Below, piece by piece: positions 17,022-25,837 of a stretch of DNA of 64,000 bases. Every line of letters starts with the position of its first letter. Position 1 is the first letter of the stretch. The translations under genes were made by a program, and so were the position numbers. This DNA is from Alphaproteobacteria bacterium (GTDB lineage Bacteria; Pseudomonadota; Alphaproteobacteria; Caulobacterales; Aquidulcibacteraceae): assembly GCA_027485915.1 (NCBI GenBank), contig JAIXQA010000022.1, positions 62,001-126,000 on the forward strand, in the 5' to 3' direction. The notes beneath the pieces were generated by a model that was not told where the DNA came from, searched no databases, and saw only the letters and a list, made by a program, of their open reading frames with translations.

Positions 17022-17999
17022 ATGGCACTTCAGCGTCGAGATCTAGTCACTGGTCTTATCGGTTTGGGTCTTGCAAGTCCGGCTTGGGCACAAAAGGCCG
17101 CCCCGGTTACGAGCAATACTGTCACCGTGACCGGCCAAACGCCCATCGTGACATTACAGACTTGGATCGATCTTTACGGTCGCCCCACTGCCGAAGTGAA
17201 ACTGAACGGAAGGGGTCCCTTCAAGTTTGTCGTGGATACCGGTTCGAACACGTCTGTTTTGAGCCCTCGGATTGCCAAAGCTTTGGAGCTTCCTGAACTG
17301 CCGATGCGCACGGTACATGGGGTGACGGGTTCGAGTCAGGCCCATTTTGCCAAGATTGGCCAGATTGAAACCGGGCGCAGCATCTCCAATGACCTCACAG
17401 TTGCCATCATTGACGCGCCTGCCTTGGACAAGCTTGATGGCATCCTCGGCATGGACATGTTCGCCAATCGCCGCGTGCGGTTCAACTTCAGCCGCAAAAC
17501 GGTTGATCTAGAACCAGCTTCCTCGCGGCGGCCACGCAAACTACCGATTACTGTCGGGGTTAAGCTGCGCCACGGCCTGTTAATTGAAGCAGAGGGGCGC
17601 GTGGGCAATTTGCGGTCCAAGTGTATTTTAGACACAGGCGGAGACACCACCATCATCAATATGGCCATGCTGAACGCACTAAATGCGAGGGCAAGACGCC
17701 GCACTCGGCCGGAGGAAGCCCCCATCATCTTGGGCGTCACAAACCAGCAGCTGAATGGGGTTTGGACAAATCTCCCCGAATTCAATCTCATAGGCCTCAA
17801 TATCCGCCGCTTAACAGTCGTTGCCGCCGATGCGCCGGTGTTTAAGCTTTGGGGCCTTGAGAGCACACCTGCCATGTTGGTGGGGATGGACATATTAAGC
17901 CAAGTCGAGACATTGGTGGTTGATTACCGCCGTCGGGAGGTGGAGCTCCAATTGTTGTCCAACCTTGTGCGTCACCAAACAAATATTCATCAAGGCTAA
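17022..17999 (+). CDS. Exported retropepsin-like aspartic protease with two catalytic motifs
   Basis: 325-aa protein. The N-terminus LQRRDLVTGLIGLGLASPAW has a twin arginine before a hydrophobic stretch and AxA-type cleavage, so Tat or Sec export is likely. Two aspartyl protease motifs occur in one chain: FVVDTGSNTSVLS (Asp72) followed by GILGMDMF, and CILDTGGDTTIIN (Asp204) followed by LVGMDIL. This two-lobed layout parallels pepsins, whereas viral retropepsins dimerise. Caulobacter PerP, a periplasmic aspartyl protease that clips the polarity factor PodJ, is a possible relative. The SGNH hydrolase gene starts 22 bases downstream and may share the transcript. Confidence 0.85.
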   Translation: MALQRRDLVTGLIGLGLASPAWAQKAAPVTSNTVTVTGQTPIVTLQTWIDLYGRPTAEVKLNGRGPFKFVVDTGSNTSVLSPRIAKALELPELPMRTVHGVTGSSQAHFAKIGQIETGRSISNDLTVAIIDAPALDKLDGILGMDMFANRRVRFNFSRKTVDLEPASSRRPRKLPITVGVKLRHGLLIEAEGRVGNLRSKCILDTGGDTTIINMAMLNALNARARRRTRPEEAPIILGVTNQQLNGVWTNLPEFNLIGLNIRRLTVVAADAPVFKLWGLESTPAMLVGMDILSQVETLVVDYRRREVELQLLSNLVRHQTNIHQG

Positions 18000-18021
18000 G
18001 GCCGTTAGAAGGGAAACAATC

Positions 18022-18858
18022 TTGACAGGCAATTCAGGCTCGCGCCGCCCATTTCGTTTAGCCTGTCTCTTCGCTATATTCGTTATCCCTATGCTTTTAA
18101 TGGCTATTCCCCAAAGTGGATGGGCCCAATTCAAATCCACTAAACCTGAAGCGCGGGTTGAATATTGGCAAAATCGTTTGGCGACCATGGAAAGCCAATT
18201 GGCCGACAAGGAAGGCCTTTCTCATTATCGCCTCGTATTTTTGGGCGATTCCATCACAGACTTTTTCCTAATGGGCGAGAATTTGTGGTTTCCGGGCGTG
18301 AAAAATGGCCGGGCCGTGTGGGATTCGACGTTTGCTGGCAGTGACCCTGCCTTAAAGGCCATCAATCTGGGCATTTCCGGCGATCGGATTGAGCATATGC
18401 TCTATCGTATCCAGCCGAAGCGCCAAGGCGGCCTCGGCCAATTGGACCATCGGGATTTAAAGCCAGATTATGTGGTCATTCTAGCCGGGATCAATAATTC
18501 TTGGGCGAGTGAAATTCCAGCCGATGCCAGTATCGTGGCGGGCGTCAAGGCGCTGGTGGCCAGTGTGCATGCCCGTCAACCCAAGGCCCGCATCATCCTG
18601 CAATCCCTGATGCCAACCCAAGAGGAAGCCCGGACGCGTGATGTCGTAATCCCGGTGAATCGCGAGCTCAAGGCTTTTGCCGAACACGATGCCCAAAAGG
18701 CTTATGTGGCATTCGTCGACCTTTATCCCCATTTCCTCAATGCCGAGGGGCGGCAGGATGGCGCGCTATTCTATGACGGGCTCCATCCCTCCGAAGCAGG
18801 ATACAAAGTATGGCGCGATGTTTTGGTCGCCGCCATTGCCGCAGACCGCGCCCGCTAA
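18022..18858 (+). CDS. Exported SGNH/GDSL-family hydrolase
   Basis: Predicted periplasmic esterase or lipase-like hydrolase, 278 aa. A signal segment (RLACLFAIFVIPMLLMAIP then SGWAQ) precedes block I FLGDSITDFF (nucleophile Ser77), block II INLGISGDRIE, block III LAGINNSW, and block V FYDGLHPSEAGY with the catalytic Asp/His. This arrangement matches the GDSL family that includes acetylhydrolases. TTG at 18022 is chosen because an AAGGGAA site sits upstream and gives a full signal peptide; no ATG lies between the previous stop and the hydrophobic stretch. Substrate unknown; acetyl removal from envelope glycans is possible. Confidence 0.85.
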   Translation: MTGNSGSRRPFRLACLFAIFVIPMLLMAIPQSGWAQFKSTKPEARVEYWQNRLATMESQLADKEGLSHYRLVFLGDSITDFFLMGENLWFPGVKNGRAVWDSTFAGSDPALKAINLGISGDRIEHMLYRIQPKRQGGLGQLDHRDLKPDYVVILAGINNSWASEIPADASIVAGVKALVASVHARQPKARIILQSLMPTQEEARTRDVVIPVNRELKAFAEHDAQKAYVAFVDLYPHFLNAEGRQDGALFYDGLHPSEAGYKVWRDVLVAAIAADRAR

Positions 18859-18873
18859 GAGCCAAGGGTTGAA

Positions 18874-19971
18874 TTAAGAAGTGAAGCGGAAATGCATCAC
18901 ATCTCCGTCCTTCACGACATATTCTTTGCCTTCAAGGCGCATCTTGCCGGCTTCCTTTGCCCCGGTTTCGCCCTTGAACGCGACATAGTCGTCATAGGCG
19001 ATGGTCTCGGCGCGGATGAAGCCCTTTTCAAAGTCACCATGGATCACGCCAGCAGACTTCGGTGCAGTCCAGCCGCGATGGATCGTCCAAGCCCGCGCTT
19101 CTTTTGGGCCGACCGTGAAATAGGTTTGCAGGCCCAACAGGCTATAGCCTGAGCGGATCAGCTTATTGAGGCCTGGCTCATCAAGGCCAGCTGCTTCGAG
19201 ATATTCGGCAGCTTCTTCATCGTCTAGGGCCGCAAGCTCTGCTTCCATTTGGGCGCAAATGACAACTGCAGTCGCCTTGTGCGCTTGGGCATAAGCTTCA
19301 ACTTTTGCGGAATATTCATTGCCAGTCGCGGCCGAACTTTCATCCACATTGCACACATAAAGGACGGGTTTTGCCGTCAGCAATTGCAACATGTCATAGG
19401 GTTTTTGGTCTTCCTTGGCGGGCACGAAGAGCCGGGCGGGCTTGCCTTCATCAAGCAGCTTTTTCGCCTCAAGGCACAATTCCAAGGTTAGCTTTGCGTC
19501 CTTGTCGCTCTGCTTGGCCTTTTTTTCGAGATTTGGGATGCGTTTTTCAAGGCTTTCTAGATCCGCCAACATAAGTTCGGTTTCGACTGTTTCCAGATCG
19601 GCCAGCGGGTCGATGCGGCCTTCGACATGAGTAATGTCCTCGTCGACAAAGCAACGTGTAACATAGGTGATGGCATCGCACTCGCGAATATTGGCCAGAA
19701 ACTGATTGCCTAAACCTTCGCCCTTAGAGGCACCGCGCACGAGGCCCGCGATATCCACAAAATTCATCCGCGCCGGGATGATCTCTTTTGAGCCGGCAAT
19801 AGCCGCCAACGCGTTCAAGCGGGGTTCCGGCACAGCCACTTCGCCCACATTGGGTTCTATCGTGCAAAAGGGATAGTTCGCAGCCTGAGCGGCCGCGGTT
19901 TTTGTGAGCGCATTAAACAGAGTGGACTTACCGACATTGGGCAGGCCCACGATGCCACATTTGAATCCCAT
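18874..19971 (-). CDS. ychF: Redox-regulated ATPase YchF
   Basis: Obg-family P-loop protein that binds ATP rather than GTP and associates with ribosomes; negative regulator of the oxidative stress response in E. coli. 365 aa. Walker [18 protein letters not shown] at residues 9-25, G3 [14 protein letters not shown], a non-canonical G4 NVDE that explains ATP preference, and a C-terminal TGS domain beginning [15 protein letters not shown]. Separate from neighbours in both directions; convergent with the SGNH gene, with only 15 bases between the stops. Confidence 0.96.
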   Translation of the reverse strand: MGFKCGIVGLPNVGKSTLFNALTKTAAAQAANYPFCTIEPNVGEVAVPEPRLNALAAIAGSKEIIPARMNFVDIAGLVRGASKGEGLGNQFLANIRECDAITYVTRCFVDEDITHVEGRIDPLADLETVETELMLADLESLEKRIPNLEKKAKQSDKDAKLTLELCLEAKKLLDEGKPARLFVPAKEDQKPYDMLQLLTAKPVLYVCNVDESSAATGNEYSAKVEAYAQAHKATAVVICAQMEAELAALDDEEAAEYLEAAGLDEPGLNKLIRSGYSLLGLQTYFTVGPKEARAWTIHRGWTAPKSAGVIHGDFEKGFIRAETIAYDDYVAFKGETGAKEAGKMRLEGKEYVVKDGDVMHFRFTS

Positions 19972-20077
19972 AATGGAGGTCTTTCGTAACTAAGGTGGCG
20001 CGCCGACTGATCGCGCGAGAAAAGCGTGCCGTGTCTTAGACAGTTTGCCGCCCAAAAGCACCCATCAATGGCAGGGC

Positions 20078-20797
20078 TTAAGCAACCGCGAAGGTCCGCC
20101 ATTTGCGCGCGTCTGACTGAAAATGGCGCGGAACGCGCGATAAGCGTATGTCAAACTCCTGCAACTCGCGTGTGGCCTCCACATCCTTACCGACATGGCG
20201 CAGGAAACGTATATAGCGAGCTTGGGCTTCCATGGTCGGAATGCGCGGTGCAGCAAAAGCATAGGCCTCCTCCGCCTCCTGATTTTGCTCCAAAGCTTCA
20301 GCCGCACGTGCGAAGACCAGGGCCTCGGCGGCACCCTCGCGGCCCAAAACACGCAATTGGTTGATGCGTTCAATTGCCTGTTGATTGCGACCCAACTCGA
20401 CCAGTGCGCGCGCATGGCCCAGAAGGGCGGCGTGGTCATCCACAAATTGGCCTTCTAGGCAATCCCGATAGAGCATTTCCGCATTCGCAAAATCCCCCAT
20501 CTCGACGCTAGCATGGGCCAACCGAAGGCGATTTCCCATGGTTGGGGTCAAGTCAAAGGCATCTTGCGCGGCGCGCAATTCCCGCGTGGGGTCTAGGGCT
20601 TTAACTATTTTTTGTTCGGCTTTGCGCACAGTTGAAAAAATGCCGGATGTCGGCAGGATTTCAAGCACAACATAAACGGCCGAGCCGATACCGGGCGCGA
20701 AAAGAATGAAGATAATCCACCAAAAAGGTCGTCCGGTCCGCAGGACGTGAATGATCAATGTGACCTGAATAATGAAAGAAAGGATCAGAATGGGCAT
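20078..20797 (-). CDS. Membrane-anchored TPR-like protein
   Basis: 239 aa. Two N-terminal hydrophobic segments (LILSFIIQVTLIIHVLRTG and WWIIFILFAPGIGSAVYVV) recall the PLDc_N-type membrane hairpin. The rest is helical and TPR-like, with repeat-like elements such as RLAHASVEMGDFANAEMLYR, GHARALVELGRNQQAIERI and ARAAEALEQNQEAEEAYAF. It is probably an inner-membrane scaffold facing the cytoplasm. Comparable proteins are annotated in Alphaproteobacteria without a role. It lies upstream of ychF on the same strand, about 100 bases away. Confidence 0.75.
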   Translation of the reverse strand: MPILILSFIIQVTLIIHVLRTGRPFWWIIFILFAPGIGSAVYVVLEILPTSGIFSTVRKAEQKIVKALDPTRELRAAQDAFDLTPTMGNRLRLAHASVEMGDFANAEMLYRDCLEGQFVDDHAALLGHARALVELGRNQQAIERINQLRVLGREGAAEALVFARAAEALEQNQEAEEAYAFAAPRIPTMEAQARYIRFLRHVGKDVEATRELQEFDIRLSRVPRHFQSDARKWRTFAVA

Positions 20798-20887
20798 AGG
20801 GATCTATATCCTCAAGTATGGGAAGGGAGACTCATACAACCTAGGTTTTATCCTGCAAGACACTGTTTTGGGGCAAGGAGCGCTCGC

Positions 20888-21511
20888 CTAGTTCCCGTCA
20901 CCCGAGCCGCCGCGCAGCCAAGCTGGGATTGGTGGGGCAGGGGAGAGTTTAGAGACTTCTGTTTGGAAGTGGTCGTGCTTGGCTTCCAACAAGAGAGGGG
21001 TCATGCGGGCAATGGCATCGCATAAGCTATCCACCCAAGTCATTTCGGCGCTTGAGAAATCATCGAGCACATGGCTTAACATTTTTTCCCGTCCGGGATG
21101 GCCAACCCCTAAACGGACACGTTTGAAGTCTGAGCCAGATTGGGCAACGATAGACCGTAAGCCATTATGGCCCGCCGTGCCCCCACCAATCTTGATGCGG
21201 CACTTGCCGGGCGCAAGCTCCACCTCATCATAAAACACAATGACTTTGGCAATCGGGATCTTGTGAAAGGTCATAAAACCACCAACACAGCGGCCGCTTT
21301 CATTCATAAAGGTCTGGGGTTTGACAATGATGGCTTTCTGCGGGCCTGCCTCAGTTTCAATCATGCCTTCGCGCGCAAGACCCTGCAGGCGGCTGCGTTC
21401 AGCGCCAAAATGATAGCGCCGCGCAATCTCGTCCACGGCCATAAAGCCGATATTGTGTCGGTTTTTGGCATATTTGGCACCGGGATTGCCAAGCCCAACC
21501 AAAAGAAACAT
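20888..21511 (-). CDS. pth: Peptidyl-tRNA hydrolase
   Basis: Recycles peptidyl-tRNA dropped by ribosomes; 207 aa. Motifs: FLLVGLGNPGAKYAKNRHNI with the catalytic His, IVKPQTFMNESGRCVGG, and KIGGGTAGHNGLRSIV. ATG 21511 begins the family-standard MFLLVGLGNPG; the frame extends 8 residues further. It lies directly downstream of rplY, as in many bacteria, but a strong intrinsic terminator separates the two, so pth probably depends on readthrough or its own promoter in the 50-base gap. Confidence 0.96.
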   Translation of the reverse strand: MFLLVGLGNPGAKYAKNRHNIGFMAVDEIARRYHFGAERSRLQGLAREGMIETEAGPQKAIIVKPQTFMNESGRCVGGFMTFHKIPIAKVIVFYDEVELAPGKCRIKIGGGTAGHNGLRSIVAQSGSDFKRVRLGVGHPGREKMLSHVLDDFSSAEMTWVDSLCDAIARMTPLLLEAKHDHFQTEVSKLSPAPPIPAWLRGGSGDGN

Positions 21512-21538
21512 CTGATCACCCCAAGCTCGAAACAAAAA

Positions 21539-21560
21539 AGCCCCGGACCACGCCGGGGCT
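21539..21560 (-). terminator. Intrinsic terminator after rplY
   Basis: AGCCCCGG (21539-21546) pairs with CCGGGGCT (21553-21560) around a 6-base loop. On the minus strand it is followed by TTTTTTG, the expected U-tract, so it ends the rplY transcript. The plus strand side also has TTTT, so it may work in both directions. Confidence 0.88.
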
Positions 21561-21585
21561 TTTAAAAACAGGCATCCAAAGCGGC

Positions 21586-22179
21586 TTATGCTTCTTCGGT
21601 TGCGTCTTCTTGCTTGCCACCGCGGCCAATGATGGTCGCAACCGTGAAGTCGCGGTCGCGGATGGTGGGGCGTGCGCCGTCTGGCATGCGAACGGCGGAG
21701 ATGTGGATCACATCGCCAATATCGCGGCCAGCCAAGTCGATGACCAATTCTTCTGGGATTTTGCCCGCTGGCACGTCCAACGCCACCGTATGGCGAACGA
21801 CGTTCAGCGTGCCGCCCTTTTTGATGCCGGGGCAGGTTTCTTGGTTCAAGAAGTGCACAGGCACATCCACCGAGATCACAGAACCTTCTTCAACCCGATA
21901 CAGGTCAAAATGGACAGGCATGTCGGTGATGGGGTCCCATTGCACATCGCGTGGGATCACAGGCTGGCTTTCGCCGCTGTGGTGCAGGTCAACCATGTGG
22001 GCCAAGAACTTGCCCGAGCGGATCGCTTTCAGCAATTCCTTGCTCGACGCTGCAATCGCAACAGGCTCTTTGTTGCCGCCATAAAGGATGCCAGGCACGA
22101 AGCCTTCACGGCGGGTCTGGCGAGCGCCACCGGTACCAGTGCGTTCCCGCACTTCAACATTGATCACGATGCCGGTCAT
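21586..22179 (-). CDS. rplY: 50S ribosomal protein L25/general stress protein Ctc
   Basis: 5S rRNA-binding protein of the large subunit, 197 aa, long Ctc-type with N-terminal L25 domain (TRREGFVPGILYGG) and C-terminal TL5-type beta domain (VPVHFLNQETCPGIKKGGTL), ending in an acidic tail. The ATG at 22179 is preceded by GGAG. Pth follows downstream, the usual neighbour. A terminator-like hairpin sits in the leader (22204-22239), suggesting attenuation or an RNA control element. Confidence 0.96.
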   Translation of the reverse strand: MTGIVINVEVRERTGTGGARQTRREGFVPGILYGGNKEPVAIAASSKELLKAIRSGKFLAHMVDLHHSGESQPVIPRDVQWDPITDMPVHFDLYRVEEGSVISVDVPVHFLNQETCPGIKKGGTLNVVRHTVALDVPAGKIPEELVIDLAGRDIGDVIHISAVRMPDGARPTIRDRDFTVATIIGRGGKQEDATEEA

Positions 22180-22203
22180 CCCCGGTCTCCGTTCGTTGGT
22201 GTG

Positions 22204-22239
22204 TAAAAACTGCGCCGCCTACATGATGCAGGCGGCGCA
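22204..22239 (-). promoter_or_regulatory. Terminator-like hairpin in the rplY leader
   Basis: On the minus strand TGCGCCGCCT pairs perfectly with AGGCGGCGCA (22211-22220 with 22230-22239) across a 9-base loop, followed at once by GTTTTT. That is the form of an intrinsic terminator, yet it lies about 25-60 bases upstream of the rplY ATG with no room for a promoter in between. It is a candidate attenuator; alternatively it ends antisense readthrough from the genes beyond 22694. Confidence 0.65.
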
Positions 22240-22329
22240 TGAGATTTCATGAAGGCGGGGCTATAGGGGAAAGATGAAAAGAACTCAACAGTGGGTGGCA
22301 GCTTTAGACCAGCATGCTACTGAATAAAT

Positions 22330-22731
22330 ATGTTCCTCTCCCACATTACCCTGCTTGTGAGCGATATTCCAAGGACAAAGGCCTTTTATGAGACGCTTGG
22401 CTTAGAGCTCGTCGTCGATGCCGATCATTATTGCCGATTTTATGCCAATCTCGATGGCGAGGGTGGCCAAACCCTATCGATCTCCCATACGGCTCAGCCT
22501 ATTGGCGCTTCTTGTCATGTCGGTTTTGAGTTTAAGACGCCTCAGGCATTGGACGCTTATGCTGCTTTGTTGCAGAGCAGGGGCCTCGTGCTATCAGAGC
22601 CACCACAAGATCGCACTTGGCTGTGGCGCGATGTGATTCTGCATGATCCAGACGGTCATGAAATCCTGTTGTTTTATGCCGGTGAGAATAAGCTTAACCC
22701 GCCTTGGCGGGTGGGGCGGTCACAAGATTAG
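22330..22731 (+). CDS. VOC (glyoxalase/dioxygenase superfamily) protein
   Basis: 133-aa single VOC unit pair: HITLLVSDIPRTKAFYETLG at the start, YCRFYANLDGEGGQTLSIS in the middle, and LHDPDGHEILLFYAG at the end. His, and Glu in the last motif, fit metal ligands. Reaction cannot be told from sequence; the family covers glyoxalase, dioxygenase and antibiotic-binding proteins. No strong ribosome site precedes the ATG. Its 3' end overlaps the convergent lipoprotein gene by 38 bases. Confidence 0.85.
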   Translation: MFLSHITLLVSDIPRTKAFYETLGLELVVDADHYCRFYANLDGEGGQTLSISHTAQPIGASCHVGFEFKTPQALDAYAALLQSRGLVLSEPPQDRTWLWRDVILHDPDGHEILLFYAGENKLNPPWRVGRSQD

Positions 22732-23539
22732 GCGGGTTTAAGGGGCGTAGTGCGATGCCTTGCTGCCCCACAAGCGTAGGCTGCGGCGCACTGGGCTTAC
22801 CTGCACAATCCTTGCCAAACCCGGTCTCGACGCCATGATCATTCAAGGCAATCTTTTGCAGGAAAGTACGCCGGGCCAAGATTTTCGCTGGTCGGCGCGG
22901 GTCATCCTCGGCTTGTTCTAAGGTTTCGATCATGCGCGTGACATGTGCATTTGGGAGGGTGAGGAGATCGACTTTCCGACTGTAAACAACCGCTTCAGGG
23001 TCGCGGCCTGTAAGTTTCGCCACACACCAATTTCGTCCACCCAAGGACGCAGTCGGTAGGCGACGGTCGGTATAAAAGCGCATCGGGTCGCCTGTACTTT
23101 GTGGGCTGCGTTGGGCATCAATCTCGCGCTCAAACCCAGCACATGCCGGTGTACCATACGGGGCCAAAACGAAGGTCACCGGGCCAGGCTGATCGCTTAA
23201 GGGCATCAGGGCCCAGCGTCTGCTGTCTTGCGCTGGCAAAGCCGCTCCCTCTGCTATAGCCTCTGGCGTGGTCTCGAAACTAACTTGACCAAATCCAGCG
23301 CGCAAAGCTTCGGTAACTTCATTGCCGCTGCCACGGCCATCAGCGAACAAGATGGATGTGGTCAAGATCGGGCTATTGGGCAGGACATTGGGGAGGGCTG
23401 CCTTGCACAAGGCCCGCCACGACGGCAAAGAAGCGGTTTGAACCGTTTCGGAGGATGTGGCGGCGCAACTGCCTAGCCACACAATGCTTCCCAAGGCAAA
23501 AGATCGCGTAAGGCGGGTGAGGGACTTTGCTGCCATCAC
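22694..23539 (-). CDS. Putative lipoprotein downstream of the P450 gene
   Basis: 281-aa protein with an N-terminal signal ending in IVWLGSC, a probable lipobox. Four further Cys residues (WRALCKAA, TPACAGFE, RNWCVAKL, FGKDCAGK) may pair as disulfides. No domain is recognised. It follows the CYP153-type gene by 12 bases on the same strand and is probably cotranscribed. A role in hydrophobic-substrate handling is only inferred from that link. Its last 38 bases overlap the convergent VOC gene. Confidence 0.7.
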   Translation of the reverse strand: MMAAKSLTRLTRSFALGSIVWLGSCAATSSETVQTASLPSWRALCKAALPNVLPNSPILTTSILFADGRGSGNEVTEALRAGFGQVSFETTPEAIAEGAALPAQDSRRWALMPLSDQPGPVTFVLAPYGTPACAGFEREIDAQRSPQSTGDPMRFYTDRRLPTASLGGRNWCVAKLTGRDPEAVVYSRKVDLLTLPNAHVTRMIETLEQAEDDPRRPAKILARRTFLQKIALNDHGVETGFGKDCAGKPSAPQPTLVGQQGIALRPLNPPNLVTAPPAKAG

Positions 23540-23551
23540 CCCGCTCCCCTG

Positions 23552-24835
23552 CTACTTCCGCAAGATCACACGCATCGATTCATAACCTTTCACAAAGGCT
23601 GAGCGAATGCGGGTAGGTTCTGAGACGACTTGGATGTCGGAATAGCGCTTCAAAGCCTCTTCCCAGACAATCCGCAATTGCATTTCGGCCAAGCGATTGC
23701 CGACGCAGCGGTGAATACCAAAACCGAAGGACAAATGATTGCGGGCACGGGGCCGGTCGATCCAGAAATCATTCGGCCGTTCAATCATTTCTTCATCGCG
23801 ATTGCCTGAGACGTACCACATCACGACTTTGTCGCCCTTTTTGATCAGTTTACCGCCCAGCTCGACGTCTTCCAAGGCAGTGCGGCGCATGTGGGCAAGC
23901 GGGGTTTGCCAGCGGATGATTTCAGACACCATGTTCGGGATGATGGAAGGATCGGCACGTAGTTTCTTGAATTCATCAGGATTTTTAGAAAGCGCATAGA
24001 GCCCACCGGTCAAGGAATTGCGTGTGGTGTCATTACCGCCCACGATCAGAAGGATCAAATTGCCGAGATATTCCAACGGCTCCATATTGCGGGTCGCTTC
24101 GCCATGAGCGAGCATAGAAATCAGGTCATTACCGCCGCTATTATTGACCCGCTCGTTCCACAAATTGGTGAAATAGGCAAGGCACTCAAACAATTCAGCA
24201 CGGCGTTGATCTTCGGTTTCAATGATGCCACCTGGGATTGGTTGTGCCGTAGCGACATCCGACCAGCGGGTCAGCTTACGGCGGTCCTCCCAAGGAAAGT
24301 CAAACAAAGTGGCCAACATTTGGGTGGTCAGCTCAACCGAGACTTTATCGACCCAGTCGAATTCCTGATCGATGGGCAGTTCGTCAAAGATTAGATTGAC
24401 CCGTTCGCGGATCGTACCTTCCATTTTGGCCAAATTGTCTGGCCCGACGATGGGCTGGACGACCTTGCGCTGTGCGTCGTGCTTGGGGGGGTCCATGGCA
24501 ATGAACATCGGCAGGATGAAGTCTTCATCAAAACCAACAATGGTGATGCCGCCCAAAAAGGCGTCAGACGAGAATTGTTGGTGGTTGGTATCGACCGCCA
24601 TAATGTCCTTGTAGCGGGTGACCGACCAATAGCCGCCGACCTTTTCTTCTTGGCTGTCACACCAATGGATGGGGTCTTCTTTGCGCAGACGCTCAAAATA
24701 GGGCCAATGGCAATCATGGGTCCAAAGTTCCGGCAAGGCGACGTCAATCTCTTCAAGGGGGATGGACCAAGCCCGTTTGGCATGATGCTCTTGAACAGAT
24801 TTGAATTCTGCAGGGTTAAAGTTGCCGTCGGCCAT
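23552..24835 (-). CDS. Cytochrome P450, CYP153-like alkane hydroxylase
   Basis: Soluble class I P450, 427 aa. The CYP153-type pattern is strong: HWPYFERLRKEDPIHWCDS, YWSVTRYKDIMAVDTNHQQF, FLGGITIVGFDEDF and FIAMDPPKHDAQRK. The I-helix oxygen site is GGNDTTRNSL, the ExxR motif lies in VSEIIRWQTPL, and the heme loop is FGFGIHRCVGNRLAEMQ with the axial Cys. CYP153 enzymes oxidise terminal carbons of alkanes, fatty acids or terpenes and need a ferredoxin and reductase, which are not adjacent here. ATG 24835 has GGGAG upstream. Confidence 0.9.
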   Translation of the reverse strand: MADGNFNPAEFKSVQEHHAKRAWSIPLEEIDVALPELWTHDCHWPYFERLRKEDPIHWCDSQEEKVGGYWSVTRYKDIMAVDTNHQQFSSDAFLGGITIVGFDEDFILPMFIAMDPPKHDAQRKVVQPIVGPDNLAKMEGTIRERVNLIFDELPIDQEFDWVDKVSVELTTQMLATLFDFPWEDRRKLTRWSDVATAQPIPGGIIETEDQRRAELFECLAYFTNLWNERVNNSGGNDLISMLAHGEATRNMEPLEYLGNLILLIVGGNDTTRNSLTGGLYALSKNPDEFKKLRADPSIIPNMVSEIIRWQTPLAHMRRTALEDVELGGKLIKKGDKVVMWYVSGNRDEEMIERPNDFWIDRPRARNHLSFGFGIHRCVGNRLAEMQLRIVWEEALKRYSDIQVVSEPTRIRSAFVKGYESMRVILRK

Positions 24836-25069
24836 AGAAATTCTCCCAATGTCGAGACCATTTGTGCGATGCTCGTTAGGTGCATGGGGCCACATTTTGA
24901 GGCTTTTGTCACCCCCTGACGCATGCGTCATGTTTGAAAAAATTCTGGCCGCGAAGACTTTCCACAGCCCGTGGCCGTTTTGGCCCTATTTCCAAAATTC
25001 CGACAAGCCTTTAGCTTGCTACGCCGTTCGTTACCACTTGTGACATTACCTCAAAAAGGACTCCCGCAC

Positions 25070-25837
25070 ATGGATCTCAATATGGCCTTGATGCGGGCGA
25101 CCTTTAAGCTGGACCAGCGCCAAGATGATGGCGCGACAACAGTTGGTACTGGTTGGCTGGTCCGGCTGCCGGGGCCTGATGGTCAGGGCGGTTCTTCGCG
25201 CCTCGCCTTGGTGACCGCAAGCCATGTGTTAGACCGAATGAAGCTTGAGCACGCGTCTATTCATTGGCGACGCATGGATGCTGACGGCCGTTGGCACCGG
25301 GAACCCGCCCCTGTGCGCATCCGAGACGGCGGAGGCACCCCCTTATGGCATCGCCATGTGGATCGCGATATCGCAGCTTTAGCCCTAGACCCCCCACCCC
25401 ATGCTCATGACTGGGCGATTGGCTTTGACCAATTGGCCGATGACGCGGCGCTTGAAGCTTTTGACGTCCAACCAGGCGATGAAATGCTGGCACTTGGCTA
25501 TCCGCGCGGCTTGTCTGCCAACGAAATCGGGTTTCCGATTCTGAGGGCCGGCAGGGTTGCTTCTTACCCACTATGGCCGAGTGCAGATTTCCCCACCTTT
25601 TTGATGGATTTTGCCGTCTTTGCCGGCAATTCTGGCGGCCCAGTCTATATGTCCGATCGGGCACGCAAGCGGGTTGGCGCACGTGATTTTCACGAAGCGC
25701 AATTCGTTGCAGGGCTTTTGGCCCAACAAGTCGTCTTGACCGATGAGCGGCTAGAAATTGGGATTGTGCTCCACGCCGCTTTCATCCGCCAATGTTTGTT
25801 AGGCCTTGAAGCGAGGCTACGCACTCCGCCTTCTTAA
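25070..25837 (+). CDS. Trypsin-like serine protease without signal peptide
   Basis: 255-aa chymotrypsin-fold protein. Catalytic triad candidates: His52 in LVTASHVLDR, Asp98 or Asp100 in HVDRDIAALAL, and Ser188 in FAGNSGGPVYM. ATG 25070 has an AAAAAGGA site just upstream and begins MDLNMALMRATFKLD; from that start no signal peptide is seen, so the protein may be cytosolic. A longer frame from 24971 adds a Leu/Arg-rich stretch that is a weak signal candidate. It has no PDZ domain, unlike DegP. Convergent with msrB, overlapping by 4 bases. Confidence 0.85.
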   Translation: MDLNMALMRATFKLDQRQDDGATTVGTGWLVRLPGPDGQGGSSRLALVTASHVLDRMKLEHASIHWRRMDADGRWHREPAPVRIRDGGGTPLWHRHVDRDIAALALDPPPHAHDWAIGFDQLADDAALEAFDVQPGDEMLALGYPRGLSANEIGFPILRAGRVASYPLWPSADFPTFLMDFAVFAGNSGGPVYMSDRARKRVGARDFHEAQFVAGLLAQQVVLTDERLEIGIVLHAAFIRQCLLGLEARLRTPPS

